DNA from: Malassezia japonica
Taxonomy: Eukaryota; Basidiomycota; Malasseziomycetes; Malasseziales; Malasseziaceae
Length of the DNA stretch: 64,000 bases
NCBI RefSeq assembly: GCF_029542785.1
Contig: NC_083371.1
Location: 806,001-870,000 of the forward strand
Direction of reading: 5' to 3'
Shown here: positions 1 through 9,117 of the stretch, piece by piece
How positions within the stretch are numbered: position 1 is the stretch's first letter
How the letters are laid out: the number at the start of each line of letters is the position of its first letter
Position numbers and translations under genes: made by a program
Notes under the pieces: model-generated
Told to the model about the DNA's origin: nothing
The model's input: only the letters and a program-made list of their open reading frames with translations
The model's database searches: none

Positions 1-1187
1 AATGTGCAGGCGCGAGTCGCCCTCGTCGCCAAAGTGGGTGTGCGTGCTCTGCTGCTGCGCGTCGTGCAGTGCGCGCTGGCGCGTACGAAAAGCGTGCAAG
101 TCGTTGGCGCGCTCGCACAGCGCCGCGTGCAGGATATCGAATGCACCGCCGAGTGCGGACCGCACGCTGATCACGGCAAACGAGCCCTTGGCGATATCGT
201 TCCCGACGTCGTGCGGGTCTTCGATGCAGAGCAAAAACGGCTTGCGTGCGTCGTACCACCCCCGCTTGCGCTTGTTAAAGTAACCCCCCAGACCCCGCAC
301 GGTAATCCCGCTCTCGTCGTACCCAAAGTTTTTGCCGTACAGCTCGAGGAGCTCCATGAGCAGCGTGCCGAGGTTGCGTTCCGCGGCGATCTCTTCCATT
401 TGCAGCTTGGGATGCAGCTGCAGAAACGATAGGATCATGAGCGTGACGCTGTATGAGCCGAGGCCGCCGGTGAACACTTCCGAGAGCGCGCGCTGCTGCA
501 AGAGCTGCTTGACGACCATCACGAGCGGCCGCAAGCCCGGCATCTTGGCGAGCCAGCGGTTGACGAGCCGCGCGGCCTGCAGTCCGTTGGCCTGGTTGAT
601 CGAGATATCGACGTGAAAGTGGCCATAGGTGCACACAAACTTGATGATCGGCACCTTGGCGCGTCCAATGACCTGGATGTCCTTTGCGAGGCCGTGCGCC
701 CGGAGGCACCCCGCAATGCTGCGCAGCGTCGTCTCGCGGGGACGCAGGTCCATGGACTTGGACAGAACTACAAGGTCGATGTCGCTGCGTGAGCTAGAGT
801 ACGTACCCCTGCGGCAGGTACAGCTGTGTGTCCTGTGACCCAAACGAGCGTACTTCGGCGTCCGGCCACTCGGAGCACAGCGCGCGCTGCAGCAGCTCGA
901 TCACCATCACGCGGCACGCGTGCTCCTCTTGTGTAGGGCAGATCCACTGCGAGTAGGTCTTTACCTCTGCGTTCAACCTGCGTCAGCGGCGCGACGTACA
1001 TTTCGGCCACGTTCCGGTACCGGTGCCACTCGACATCGGTCGCCCACGGCGTGCTGCGCGCGGTGGCGTGCTCGCGCACCGCATCGTCGACAGTCGTCGC
1101 CTGCTTCTCCTCGGGCACATCACTCTCGCTCCCCTCCCCCAGGTCGAAGGCGATGTAGTCGTCCGCGCCGAATCCAGGCGCGCTCAT
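1..1187 (-). CDS. TRF4: TRF4/Cid14-type non-canonical poly(A) polymerase, 3' end outside window
   Basis: Nuclear nucleotidyltransferase of the Trf4/Trf5/PAPD5 family. In the TRAMP complex it adds short oligo(A) tails to aberrant RNAs and so targets them to the exosome. ATG is at 1187. Two 22-nt introns (978-999 and 785-806) join three exons; the window holds 381 codons. After splicing, the catalytic core reads FGSQDTQLYLPQG-DIDLVVLS, the family's hG[GS]...DhDh motif, and the third carboxylate lies in HVDISINQANG. The central and PAP-associated domains follow (GSYSVTLMILSFLQLHP; DPHDVGNDIAKGSFAVI). The second intron falls inside the catalytic motif, which fixes its position. The GS-loop has G where homologs usually have S before DID. 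The C-terminus is cut by the window start. It is divergent from PRP5 with 54 bp between start codons. Confidence 0.9.
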
Positions 1188-1241
1188 GGCGAAAAGAAGC
1201 CCGATGGCCCGATGTATTTGTCGCTTTTCGTCCGTGTGGAA

Positions 1242-3878
1242 ATGTCAGGCAACGTGGGGCAAGGCGCCCAGCGTTCGCTAACCGAAGCAGAGGAGAAGCA
1301 GCGTGCAAAGCGGCAGCGTCTAGAGGCGTGGCGCCGCGAGCAGGCTGCGAAAAAGCGCGCCGCCGAAGCGGGCGGGGGGAGCGCCCCGAAAAAAGCGCGG
1401 CCGGAGCCACCGACGCGCACGCTCGGGCTGCGTGCGCCGGCGGCGCAGGCCGCGCCGAAGCTGCCTGCGCGTGCCTTTTCCGCGCTGGACGAGGAGGAGG
1501 AGAACGTCAAGCCGAAGCGGCAGCTGCACCATGTGCTCGATGACGCGCCGGCCGCGGCCGAGGACGAGGGCGAAGAGGACCCCCTGGACGCGTACATGAG
1601 CTCGGTGCAGACCGAGGTGCAGCGCGTGGAGCACGACAAGCCGTCTACCGAGGTGCGTGAACTGGTGTCCGAGGACGAGGAGGAGCAGCCGGCGGCTGCG
1701 GCGGCGTCGCGCCCGACGGGCGACTCGCTCGACGCGATGAGCGCCGAGGACCTCTTGTCGTTCACGGCGAAGCGGTCGAAGCAGCACGTTATTCCCCAGG
1801 TCGACCATTCCAAGATGGACTACGAGCCGTTCCGCAAATCGTTCTACCACGAGCCCGAAGAGGTGGCGCGCCTGAGCGAGCCCGAGGCGGACCGGATGCG
1901 GATGGAGCTCGACGCGATCTCGGTGCGTGGCAAAGACTGCCCCAAGCCCATTACCAAGTGGTCGCACTGCGGACTGCCTGTGAGTTGTTTGGATGTGATT
2001 AAAGAGCTCAACTACGAGTCGCCGACGCCGATCCAGAGCCAGGCGATGCCGATTATCATGTCCGGACGCGACATGGTCGGCATTGCCAAGACGGGCTCGG
2101 GCAAGACGATTGCGTTCCTCTTGCCGCTCTTTCGGCACGTCAAGGACCAGCGCGGCGTCGAGTCGGGCGAGGGGCCGATTGCGCTCGTGCTCACGCCCAC
2201 GCGCGAGCTCGCGATCCAAATCTACCGCGACGCGAAGCCGTTTTTTGCGGCGCTTGGCCTGCGCGGCGCGTGCGTGTATGGCGGCCCGCCGATTTCCGAG
2301 CACATTGCCGAGATGAAGCGCAGCCCCGAGGTGGTGATTGGCACGCCGGGGCGCATGATCGACCTGCTCAGCGCCAACAGCGGGCGCGTGACGAATGTGA
2401 GCCGCGTCACTTACCTTGTGCTCGACGAAGCGGACCGCATGCTGGACCTCGGCTTTGAGCCGCAGGTGATGAAGATTATTGACAATGTACGTCCCGACCG
2501 CCAGGCGGTGCTCTTTTCCGCAACGTTCCCAAAGCAGATCGAGAGCCTTGCGCGCAAGATGCTGCGCCACCTCCCCATCGAGGTCACGGTCGGGGGCAAG
2601 AGCATCGTTGCGCCCGAGATCACGCAGATCGTCGAGGTGCGCAACGAAGATACCAAGTTCCGCCGCCTCCTCGAGATCCTCGGGCAGATGTACAATAACG
2701 ATGAAGACGCCCGCACGCTCATCTTTGTCGAGCGCCAGGACGCGGCGGACGAGCTGCTGCGCGACCTGCTCCGCAGAGGATACCCGACCATGTCGCTGCA
2801 CGGCGGAAAAGACCAGGCGGATCGCGACACGACCATCTCCGACTTCAAGGCGGGCATTGTGCCGATCCTCACCGCGACGTCGGTCGCTGCGCGCGGCTTG
2901 GATGTAAAGCAGCTCAAGCTCGTGGTCAACTATGACGTGCCGAGCCATATGGAGGACTATGTACACCGCGCGGGGCGCACCGGCCGCGCCGGCAATACCG
3001 GAACGTGCATCACGTTTATCACCCCGGAGCAGGACCGCTTCGCGAAGGATATCCTCGCGGCACTCAAGGCGAGCAAGGCGCCGGTCCCGGACGAGCTCGA
3101 GGAGCTCGCCGTGCAGTTCAAGCAGAAGCGCGCACGCGGCGTCGCCAAGAGCCAGCCGTCGGGCTTTGGCGGCCGCGGCCTTGCGCGCCTCGACACGGAG
3201 CGCAAAGAGGTGCTGATGCTCGAACAGACCGCCTACAACGACGCGAGCGCCTCGCGCGAGATTGCCATGGCACGCGCGAGCGAGGCGGGCGGCCGCTCCG
3301 ATATGAACATCGAGGTGCGCACCGGCGCCGTGCCGGAAGCCGTGCGCGAGAACCGCGTCCCGCACTCGTACGACTTCTCGGACGAGAGCCAGGCAAACCT
3401 CGCACGCCTCGCCGCCGCACGCGCGGGCGGCGCGAACACCGGCCGCTTGCGCGAGATGATCGCGCGCATCAACGCAGAGTCAAACGCGCGCCGCGAGGGC
3501 ACACAGGCCGCGCTGAACGAGGCGCTCGAGCACGCGCGCCGCGCTCGCGACCCCGACGCGACGCACTTCCACGCGGTCGTCCCGATCAACGACTTCCCGC
3601 AGCGCGCGCGCTGGAGCGTGACCAACAAGGAGACGATGGCGATGCTCATCGAGTCGTCCGGCGCGTCCATCACCAGCAAGGGCGCCTTTTACGACCGCGG
3701 CCGCGAGCCCAAGCCCGGCGAGCCGCCGAAACTCTCGCTGCTCATCGAGAGCAACGACCAGTCGCGCATCGAGCAGGCCGTACGCGACATCAAGCGCCTC
3801 TTGCTCGAGGGCGCACAGGCTGCGCTCGAGAACAACGAGGCACGCCAGTTTACAAGCGGGCGCTACTCGGTAGTATAA
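1242..3878 (+). CDS. PRP5: DEAD-box RNA helicase Prp5/DDX46
   Basis: ATP-dependent helicase that remodels U2 snRNP and proofreads branch-site pairing during pre-spliceosome formation. About 878 aa from ATG 1242, chosen because the reading frame further 5' overlaps the start of the divergent TRF4 gene; ATG 1212 is an in-frame alternative. The N-terminal basic helix (KQRAKRQRLEAWRREQ) and the acidic DPLDAYMSSV segment match the Prp5 motif that contacts SF3b. The helicase core has the Q-motif region (PTPIQSQAMP), AKTGSGKT (about residue 282), PTRELA, GTPGR, DEAD (about 394), SATF, ARGLD and HRAGRTGRAG (about 575). A KH-like C-terminal region follows (HFHAVVPINDFPQRARW...). No introns. The stop lies 3 nt from the stop of the convergent MTF2-like gene. 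Confidence 0.95.
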   Translation: MSGNVGQGAQRSLTEAEEKQRAKRQRLEAWRREQAAKKRAAEAGGGSAPKKARPEPPTRTLGLRAPAAQAAPKLPARAFSALDEEEENVKPKRQLHHVLDDAPAAAEDEGEEDPLDAYMSSVQTEVQRVEHDKPSTEVRELVSEDEEEQPAAAAASRPTGDSLDAMSAEDLLSFTAKRSKQHVIPQVDHSKMDYEPFRKSFYHEPEEVARLSEPEADRMRMELDAISVRGKDCPKPITKWSHCGLPVSCLDVIKELNYESPTPIQSQAMPIIMSGRDMVGIAKTGSGKTIAFLLPLFRHVKDQRGVESGEGPIALVLTPTRELAIQIYRDAKPFFAALGLRGACVYGGPPISEHIAEMKRSPEVVIGTPGRMIDLLSANSGRVTNVSRVTYLVLDEADRMLDLGFEPQVMKIIDNVRPDRQAVLFSATFPKQIESLARKMLRHLPIEVTVGGKSIVAPEITQIVEVRNEDTKFRRLLEILGQMYNNDEDARTLIFVERQDAADELLRDLLRRGYPTMSLHGGKDQADRDTTISDFKAGIVPILTATSVAARGLDVKQLKLVVNYDVPSHMEDYVHRAGRTGRAGNTGTCITFITPEQDRFAKDILAALKASKAPVPDELEELAVQFKQKRARGVAKSQPSGFGGRGLARLDTERKEVLMLEQTAYNDASASREIAMARASEAGGRSDMNIEVRTGAVPEAVRENRVPHSYDFSDESQANLARLAAARAGGANTGRLREMIARINAESNARREGTQAALNEALEHARRARDPDATHFHAVVPINDFPQRARWSVTNKETMAMLIESSGASITSKGAFYDRGREPKPGEPPKLSLLIESNDQSRIEQAVRDIKRLLLEGAQAALENNEARQFTSGRYSVV

Positions 3879-3881
3879 TAG

Positions 3882-5072
3882 CTATTCTGGCTTGGAGCGC
3901 GAGCGCAGCAGCGCTTTGGTATCGATCGGGATGATTTTCGGCGCGTACTTTTGCGTGGGCGCGGCCTTTTTGCGGGGCGCCTTGGGGCGCTCGGCGGGGG
4001 GGGGCTTGGGGCGGTAGCGCGACGTGTGCCCGGCGACGCGCCGCAGCTCGTCGACGACACGCAGCACGTCGCGGTCCGCCTCGCTCAGCGACAGCGCGGG
4101 GTCCGACTCGGCGTGCTGCAAAACACGCAGCCGCGCCTCGTTGCGCACGCGGTCGATGTGATCGCGCAGCAGCGCGTCCTCGCGCTTCGAGGGGTCGGGC
4201 GCCCCGCTCGGATCCGCCAGCACGCCGGCCTGCCGCGCCTCGCGCACCGTCTCGAGCACCGCATAAATGTCGCCGAGGCACAGCCACTGCGTGCGGATCA
4301 CTTCGGCGTACAGCGACGAGGTGCACCCAAGCACGTACGCTGCCGTGCCGAGCGTGCGTGTCTTGGGCACCACCGCGAGCGCCGCATGTGGCGCATGCAG
4401 CCGGTCACGGAGCGTGAGCACGAGCATGTGCAGCGCGGGCGCAAAGAACGGCGTCGCGACGCCGTACGTCGCCGGCGTGCCCCGCGTGCCCCATACCTCG
4501 GCCTCGGCCCACTGCCACGCCGCGCCTGCGTCGCGCTGCGCCTGGAGCGCCTCCCAGATCGCGTCGACGCCACGCTCCATGACGTCCGGCGCAACGGCCG
4601 CAGCGGCGCCTTCTTGCGCCGCCTCGAAGCGCGTGCCGACGCCGCCGCCGCGTGCCGTTACCTTTCGGGGCGCGAGTGCGTTGCGCGTCGCAAACACCTC
4701 GAGACCGTCGTCGGGAGGCGGGCGCTCGTCCGGCGCCTGCCCCATTTCCTCTTCGAGTAGCTGAAAAATGCGCCGAAACTGCTGCGACTCGGCATGGGTG
4801 AGCGACGAAGTGTCGTATTCGTGGCGCGCGCTGCGGCGCATCGGGCGCTCGCGCGCATGCAGCACCGAGCGGGGCAGACGCGGCGCTTCCGCCGGCGTAA
4901 TGTCGGGCGTCTCGCCGACGTCGGGGCTCGCAAAGAGCTCCTCCCATGGGCTCTGCGTAGGGGTATCTTGCTTCTTTGAGTAGGCACGCGCGAGTGTGCC
5001 TGGTGCGGCGCCGCGGCCCGGCACGCGCCGCACGCCTGCCGCACGAACCGCTTCCGAGCAGCGTCGCAGCAT
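3882..5072 (-). CDS. MTF2: Mtf2-like mitochondrial RNA-processing protein
   Basis: A 396-aa protein with an arginine-rich, acid-free N-terminus (MLRRCSEAVRAAGVRRVPGR) typical of a mitochondrial presequence. It also has a C-terminal stretch (LGTAAYVLGCTSSLYAEVIR) characteristic of the fungal Mtf2 family, which acts in processing and translation of mitochondrial mRNAs. The frame is open 19 codons further upstream, but ATG 5072 is preferred: it puts the presequence at the N-terminus and leaves 26 bp to the divergent KTI12 start. The C-terminal 60 residues are Lys/Pro-rich. The middle is low-complexity and poorly conserved. Family assignment rests on the C-terminal block only. Confidence 0.7.
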   Translation of the reverse strand: MLRRCSEAVRAAGVRRVPGRGAAPGTLARAYSKKQDTPTQSPWEELFASPDVGETPDITPAEAPRLPRSVLHARERPMRRSARHEYDTSSLTHAESQQFRRIFQLLEEEMGQAPDERPPPDDGLEVFATRNALAPRKVTARGGGVGTRFEAAQEGAAAAVAPDVMERGVDAIWEALQAQRDAGAAWQWAEAEVWGTRGTPATYGVATPFFAPALHMLVLTLRDRLHAPHAALAVVPKTRTLGTAAYVLGCTSSLYAEVIRTQWLCLGDIYAVLETVREARQAGVLADPSGAPDPSKREDALLRDHIDRVRNEARLRVLQHAESDPALSLSEADRDVLRVVDELRRVAGHTSRYRPKPPPAERPKAPRKKAAPTQKYAPKIIPIDTKALLRSRSKPE

Positions 5073-5098
5073 GAAAAAAGTGTGGAGGGAACCTCGAC

Positions 5099-6076
5099 AT
5101 GGCGCTGCTGATCGTCGCGGGCCTGCCATGCTCTGGGCGCTCGACGCGCGTCGCAGAGACGCAGGCGTACTTTGAGACGCACCTTGCCGAGGTGCCGAGC
5201 CTTGCGCGCGTCACTGTGGTGACGGACGAGGACGTGCACGTCGACAAGAGCGTGTACGAAGGTGCGTCCTTTGTCTTACCCAGCGCAAAAAACCGAGGGA
5301 CGTGCGCGTGCGGCGTACCTGAGTGCGGTGCGGCGCGCGCTTTCGCCCAGCACGATCGTCATTGCGGACGGGGGCGCGGGTATGAATATTAAAGGGTACC
5401 GCTACGAGCTGTGGTGCGCGGCGCGCGAGCTCGGCATCCGGTGTGCAACGGTAGGTCGCCAGGCTGATGTAGATGCACGTCGCGTGCCCCCCCGACCTCG
5501 CCAGAGCGTGGAATGCGGCGCGGATTGAGCGTGGCGCGCCGGACGCATACACCGAGACATGGTACGCCGCGCCACTTACCCAGTTTCGACGAGCTCGTTG
5601 CGCGATTTGAGGAGCCGACACCTGCCTCGCGCTGGCACCGGCCGCTGTTTGTCGTGACGGCGACCGGTGCGCCCGACGCCGTAGATGCTGCGCCGATCCC
5701 CCTCGCGGACCTGTGGCACGCCGTGACCCAGAGCGAGGTCCAAGCGCCGAAAGCCGTCACGCTGCAGCGGCACACGACGGCGAACAACAGCATGGAGCTG
5801 CTCGATACCGTGACGCACAAAGTGCTTGGCGCGCTCCAGGAGCAGCGTGCGCAGGCTGCGCAAGGGCCCGTGACCCTCGCGGTCCCCGGCGTGGCGCCCG
5901 TCGCATTCTCCCTTCCCCCCGGGCGCGGCGTCCCTACGCCCGCGCGCCTGCAGACACTGCGCCGCCAGTTTGTGCGTGTCTACGCATCGAAAGCAGAGCT
6001 GCAAGGCCTTGCCATGACGGAGCACCACGTCGCGACGCTCTTTGCCGGCTGGCTGCAAGAGTCGCTTGCTTTATAG
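5099..6076 (+). CDS. KTI12: Kti12, Elongator-associated P-loop kinase-like protein
   Basis: Kti12 is a tRNA-binding ATPase needed with Elongator for wobble-uridine modification. Four exons joined over three 22-nt introns (5262-5283, 5451-5472, 5562-5583) give 303 aa. The N-terminus MALLIVAGLPCSGRSTRV is the family P-loop. Exon 2 carries NIKGYRYELWCAARE. Exon 3 gives HVACPPDLARAWN, which aligns with the family's CD...P...WN segment only after intron 2 is removed. Exon 4 starts FDELVARFEEPTPASRWHRP, a hallmark Kti12 block. Intron 2 is atypical: donor GTAGGT, branch CTGAT and acceptor TAG. The gene is divergent from the MTF2-like gene and convergent with the bZIP gene (36 bp between stops). Confidence 0.93.
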
Positions 6077-6112
6077 AAAACTTATACCACTACAAGTGCT
6101 TGGCACATACAA

Positions 6113-7453
6113 TTACGAAGACGGCTGTTTCTGCGACGAGGCGGCCGCGGCAGCGGCGGCGACCGCGCTGAGCGACGCAAGATTATCGGGATTGCCGGAC
6201 GAGTCCACCGACTCGCCCTTGCCCTCGTCGCGCACGCCGTGGCGCTGCTCGTCGTTGTTCTCGAGGCCGCCGAGGCGGTTCTGCTCGAGCGACGGGTCGA
6301 TCATGCCCTCCGGGCGCTGGCCGCCCTGACCCGGCGCGCCGCGCTGGATCTGGTGCCCCGGCGCGCCCGGCGCGCCGGCGCCCATGTTGTCGCCCAGGGA
6401 CGGCTGGAAGTGGCTCGGCACCGGGAAGCCGTGCTGGCCGCCGGTGCCCGACACGGCCTCGAGGAGCCAGTATGGCGTCTGGCCGGACGCTGCCGCGGCG
6501 ACCGCAGCCGCCGTCGCGGGGTCCTGGCTATCCGACACCTCGTGCAGGCCGCCCGGGCCGCCCGGGCCGCCCGCGTGCGGGTGCTGCGTGTCGTGCTCGC
6601 CTTGGTGGCCGCGGCCCGGCGTGCCGTATGGCAGCAGGCCCTGTGCGTGGGCCGTGGGCCGGTCGAGCGGCAGGGCGGGCGCGTTCGGCACCGCCTGGTG
6701 TCCGCCGAGCGCACGCAGCGCCACACGGAGTGTATCGTTGTCGCGCTTCAGGATCTCGATCGTCTCGATCGCGTCGTTAAAGCGCCGGCGGTGGTCCTCG
6801 GCGGCGAGCAGTGCGTTTTCGAGCGATGCCGCCTTGTTTTCCAGGTCTGCGATGTACTTGTTCTTGCGCTCGCGGAAGACGCGTTGCGCGTTGCGGTTCT
6901 GCTCGGCGCGGCGGCTCGTGCTCAGCGCACGCGTCATGCCGGTTTTGCCACGCGCCCCGACGAGGCCGGTCGACTCCGAGGTCATCTGCTTCCCGTCCGA
7001 CGGGGGGCCCATGCGCGTGTTGTCGTCGACATCGCCGTACGGCCCGCCGACGCCGTGGGCCGACGGGTCGAACGGCGCGTCGCTGTGGCCGAGGTGCATG
7101 CCGTTCTGGTCGAGGCCATGGCCGCCGTAAGGCGACGGCTGGCTCGCGCCCGCGCCGTGGGGGTCGTGCGGCGCGCCGTACGCGGGCGGGGGCGCGGTCG
7201 GCCACTGCAGTGCCTGGTCGACGCCCTGGCCGTGCTCGTTGTCCATGCGCACCTGCTTGTTCGGGCGCGAAGAGTCGCCCATCTCGCGGCTGCGGCCCTT
7301 GCCGTGACGCGACGCATCGCCGCCGCGGCCCTGGTCGCCGCCGAGCTCGCCTTCGTGGCGCGACGCGGCCTGGGCGAGCTGCATCACGGCGCCCAGCGCC
7401 TCATCAGCAAGTGGGGGAGGAGGGGTCGGCGATGCTTGGTCCATGCTGCTCAT
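6113..7453 (-). CDS. bZIP transcription factor (Yap/Pap1-like basic region)
   Basis: A 446-aa protein with one bZIP domain at about residues 181-250. The basic region has the Yap/Pap1-type core RRAEQNRNAQRVFRERK, followed by leucine-zipper heptads (LENKAASLENALL, IEILKRDNDTLRVAL). The N-terminus is rich in Pro, Gly and His, the C-terminus in Gly, Pro and Ala. I see no cysteine-rich redox domain of the kind that regulates Yap1/Pap1, so stress sensing of that type is not supported. ATG 7453; ATG 7444 is an alternative start. No introns. The divergent SSH4-like gene begins within about 100-220 bp. Confidence 0.88.
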   Translation of the reverse strand: MSSMDQASPTPPPPLADEALGAVMQLAQAASRHEGELGGDQGRGGDASRHGKGRSREMGDSSRPNKQVRMDNEHGQGVDQALQWPTAPPPAYGAPHDPHGAGASQPSPYGGHGLDQNGMHLGHSDAPFDPSAHGVGGPYGDVDDNTRMGPPSDGKQMTSESTGLVGARGKTGMTRALSTSRRAEQNRNAQRVFRERKNKYIADLENKAASLENALLAAEDHRRRFNDAIETIEILKRDNDTLRVALRALGGHQAVPNAPALPLDRPTAHAQGLLPYGTPGRGHQGEHDTQHPHAGGPGGPGGLHEVSDSQDPATAAAVAAAASGQTPYWLLEAVSGTGGQHGFPVPSHFQPSLGDNMGAGAPGAPGHQIQRGAPGQGGQRPEGMIDPSLEQNRLGGLENNDEQRHGVRDEGKGESVDSSGNPDNLASLSAVAAAAAAASSQKQPSS

Positions 7454-7549
7454 TAGTACGCTGCTCAGTCTACCACGCGCGTGCTGCTACGCGTCGCGCG
7501 TGTGTTGCTACTCCACGTACCTCACGCGTTGTGGTGCAATTTGCTAAGG

Positions 7550-9088
7550 ATGACAAAAGGCAGCGGTGGTCGGAATGAGCGGGCCCGTCCGGCGGCGAGG
7601 CCTTTTTCGGCCGAAGCACGTGAGCCACGTGAGCCGGGGAGAGTGGAGGTGGCAAGCCGCTACGACGTGGGGATGGCGACGCTCTCTGCGATGGGCGTGC
7701 CACCGCCCGATGGGATGGAAGATCCCGACTTGTTGCTGTTGTTGCTACCGCTGGTCATTTTGATATGTGCGATTGTGTTGGTGGCGATTACGCCGTGCGT
7801 ATTCTACGTCGTGCTGCGCCTCCGCGGCCGTATCACCCTCGGCGATCACGAGGGGCCGGTGAACATTGCGTTCGAGGAGCAGATGGAGAGCCGCGGCTCG
7901 TCGCTGCAGGCGCAGCAGCGCTGGGCCGAGCAGGCTGATGACGGGGCACGGCTGGGGCACGAACGCGCGGTGCAGTGGTGCACACAGCACCCCCCGGCGT
8001 CGCCCAGAGATACGGACATCACCATGCCACAGTTCCTCGGCATCCAGGAAAAGGGCGTCAGCGCATGGAACTTTGATACAGACTACGAGGCGAATCCGGG
8101 CGTGATGGTCTCGGCACGTACCGAGCTGCAGTTCTTTGCGGATAGCGCGGGGATGGCGCCGAGCGAGGGCGGCGCGTGCGCGATGCAGACCAACCTCCCG
8201 CTGCCCAAGGTCAACGAAGTGTATTACTGGGAGGCCAAGATATTTTCGAAGCCGGCGTCGACATCGATCGCCGTGGGCCTCGCGACCAAGCCCTATCCGC
8301 CGTTTCGCTTCCCGGGGCTCTGCCGGCACTCGGTGGGGTACTTTTCCGAGGACGGGTTCAAGTGCTACAACCACCCGCTCCACGCCCAGTCCTACGGGCC
8401 GGCGTTTATGCAGGGCGACGTCGTGGGCGTGGGGTACAGGCCCCGCTCCGGCGCCGTGTTCTTTACACGCAACGGGCGGCGCATGGAAGAGGCATACGTC
8501 GGCCTGCACGGCTGCAACCTCTTTCCCACGATTGCCGCCAACGGCGCGGCCGAGGTGCACGTGAACCTCGGCCAGGCCGGCTTTGTCCTGATCGAGGGCA
8601 ACGTGAAAAAGTGGGGGCTCGCGCCGATGGTCGGCACGCTCGCCCCGCCGCCGGCGTACGGCCACGACAAGGGAAGCATCCTCATCCAGGCGGGCTACGA
8701 GCCGCGCCAGGACGCACACCCGACCGGCTCCTCGAGCCGCGACCCGACGCTCACGACGGACCGCGCGACAGGCGAGCTGGTGCGCGTCCCGTCGTACTCG
8801 GACGTCGCCCCGCCGGGGCCCAGCCCCAGCCGCACGTCTAGCAGCTCGGCACACACCGGGATCCACATGGACACGCTCACCGCGCCGCGGCGCCCGGCCG
8901 AGAGCCCGCCGCCGTACGAGCCGCAGAGCGCCGCCGCGCTGGGCCCGGCGCGCCACCAGCACCCGACGCCCCACGCCCCTTCCTTCTTCACTACCCTCCG
9001 CGGCTGGCTCGCACGCTGGAGCGCGCACCGCAACGCTCCGGCCGACTCCACGAACCCCACCGAGCTGGTGGGAGTCGTGGTCGAATAG
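7550..9088 (+). CDS. SSH4: Ssh4/Ear1-like SPRY-domain Rsp5 adaptor
   Basis: Membrane-anchored ubiquitin-ligase adaptor of the vacuole/endosome. It has one N-terminal transmembrane segment (LLLLLLPLVILICAIVLVAI), then a B30.2/SPRY domain (core YYWEAKIFSKPASTSIAVGL, HSVGYFSEDGFKCYN, GDVVGVGYRPRSGAVFFTRNG). The disordered tail carries two PPxY motifs (PPAY and PPPY), the binding sites for Rsp5 WW domains. This domain order matches Ssh4/Ear1. The start is uncertain: ATG 7550 gives 512 aa, while ATG 7673 (MATLSAMG) gives 471 aa and places the membrane segment closer to the N-terminus, as in the family. The kinase gene begins about 29 bp after the stop on the same strand. Confidence 0.88.
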   Translation: MTKGSGGRNERARPAARPFSAEAREPREPGRVEVASRYDVGMATLSAMGVPPPDGMEDPDLLLLLLPLVILICAIVLVAITPCVFYVVLRLRGRITLGDHEGPVNIAFEEQMESRGSSLQAQQRWAEQADDGARLGHERAVQWCTQHPPASPRDTDITMPQFLGIQEKGVSAWNFDTDYEANPGVMVSARTELQFFADSAGMAPSEGGACAMQTNLPLPKVNEVYYWEAKIFSKPASTSIAVGLATKPYPPFRFPGLCRHSVGYFSEDGFKCYNHPLHAQSYGPAFMQGDVVGVGYRPRSGAVFFTRNGRRMEEAYVGLHGCNLFPTIAANGAAEVHVNLGQAGFVLIEGNVKKWGLAPMVGTLAPPPAYGHDKGSILIQAGYEPRQDAHPTGSSSRDPTLTTDRATGELVRVPSYSDVAPPGPSPSRTSSSSAHTGIHMDTLTAPRRPAESPPPYEPQSAAALGPARHQHPTPHAPSFFTTLRGWLARWSAHRNAPADSTNPTELVGVVVE

Positions 9089-9117
9089 CCTTGTATAGTA
9101 ACGACTCACGCCTCCAC

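Noticed and set aside
1320..3365. A 681-codon - strand frame opposite PRP5
   Set aside because: Shadow of codon bias; no recognisable motif.
7521..7550. A possible ~32-nt intron (GTACCT...AAG) in the SSH4 5' region
   Set aside because: Weak donor and no CTNAC branch at the right spacing; no homology gain from splicing.
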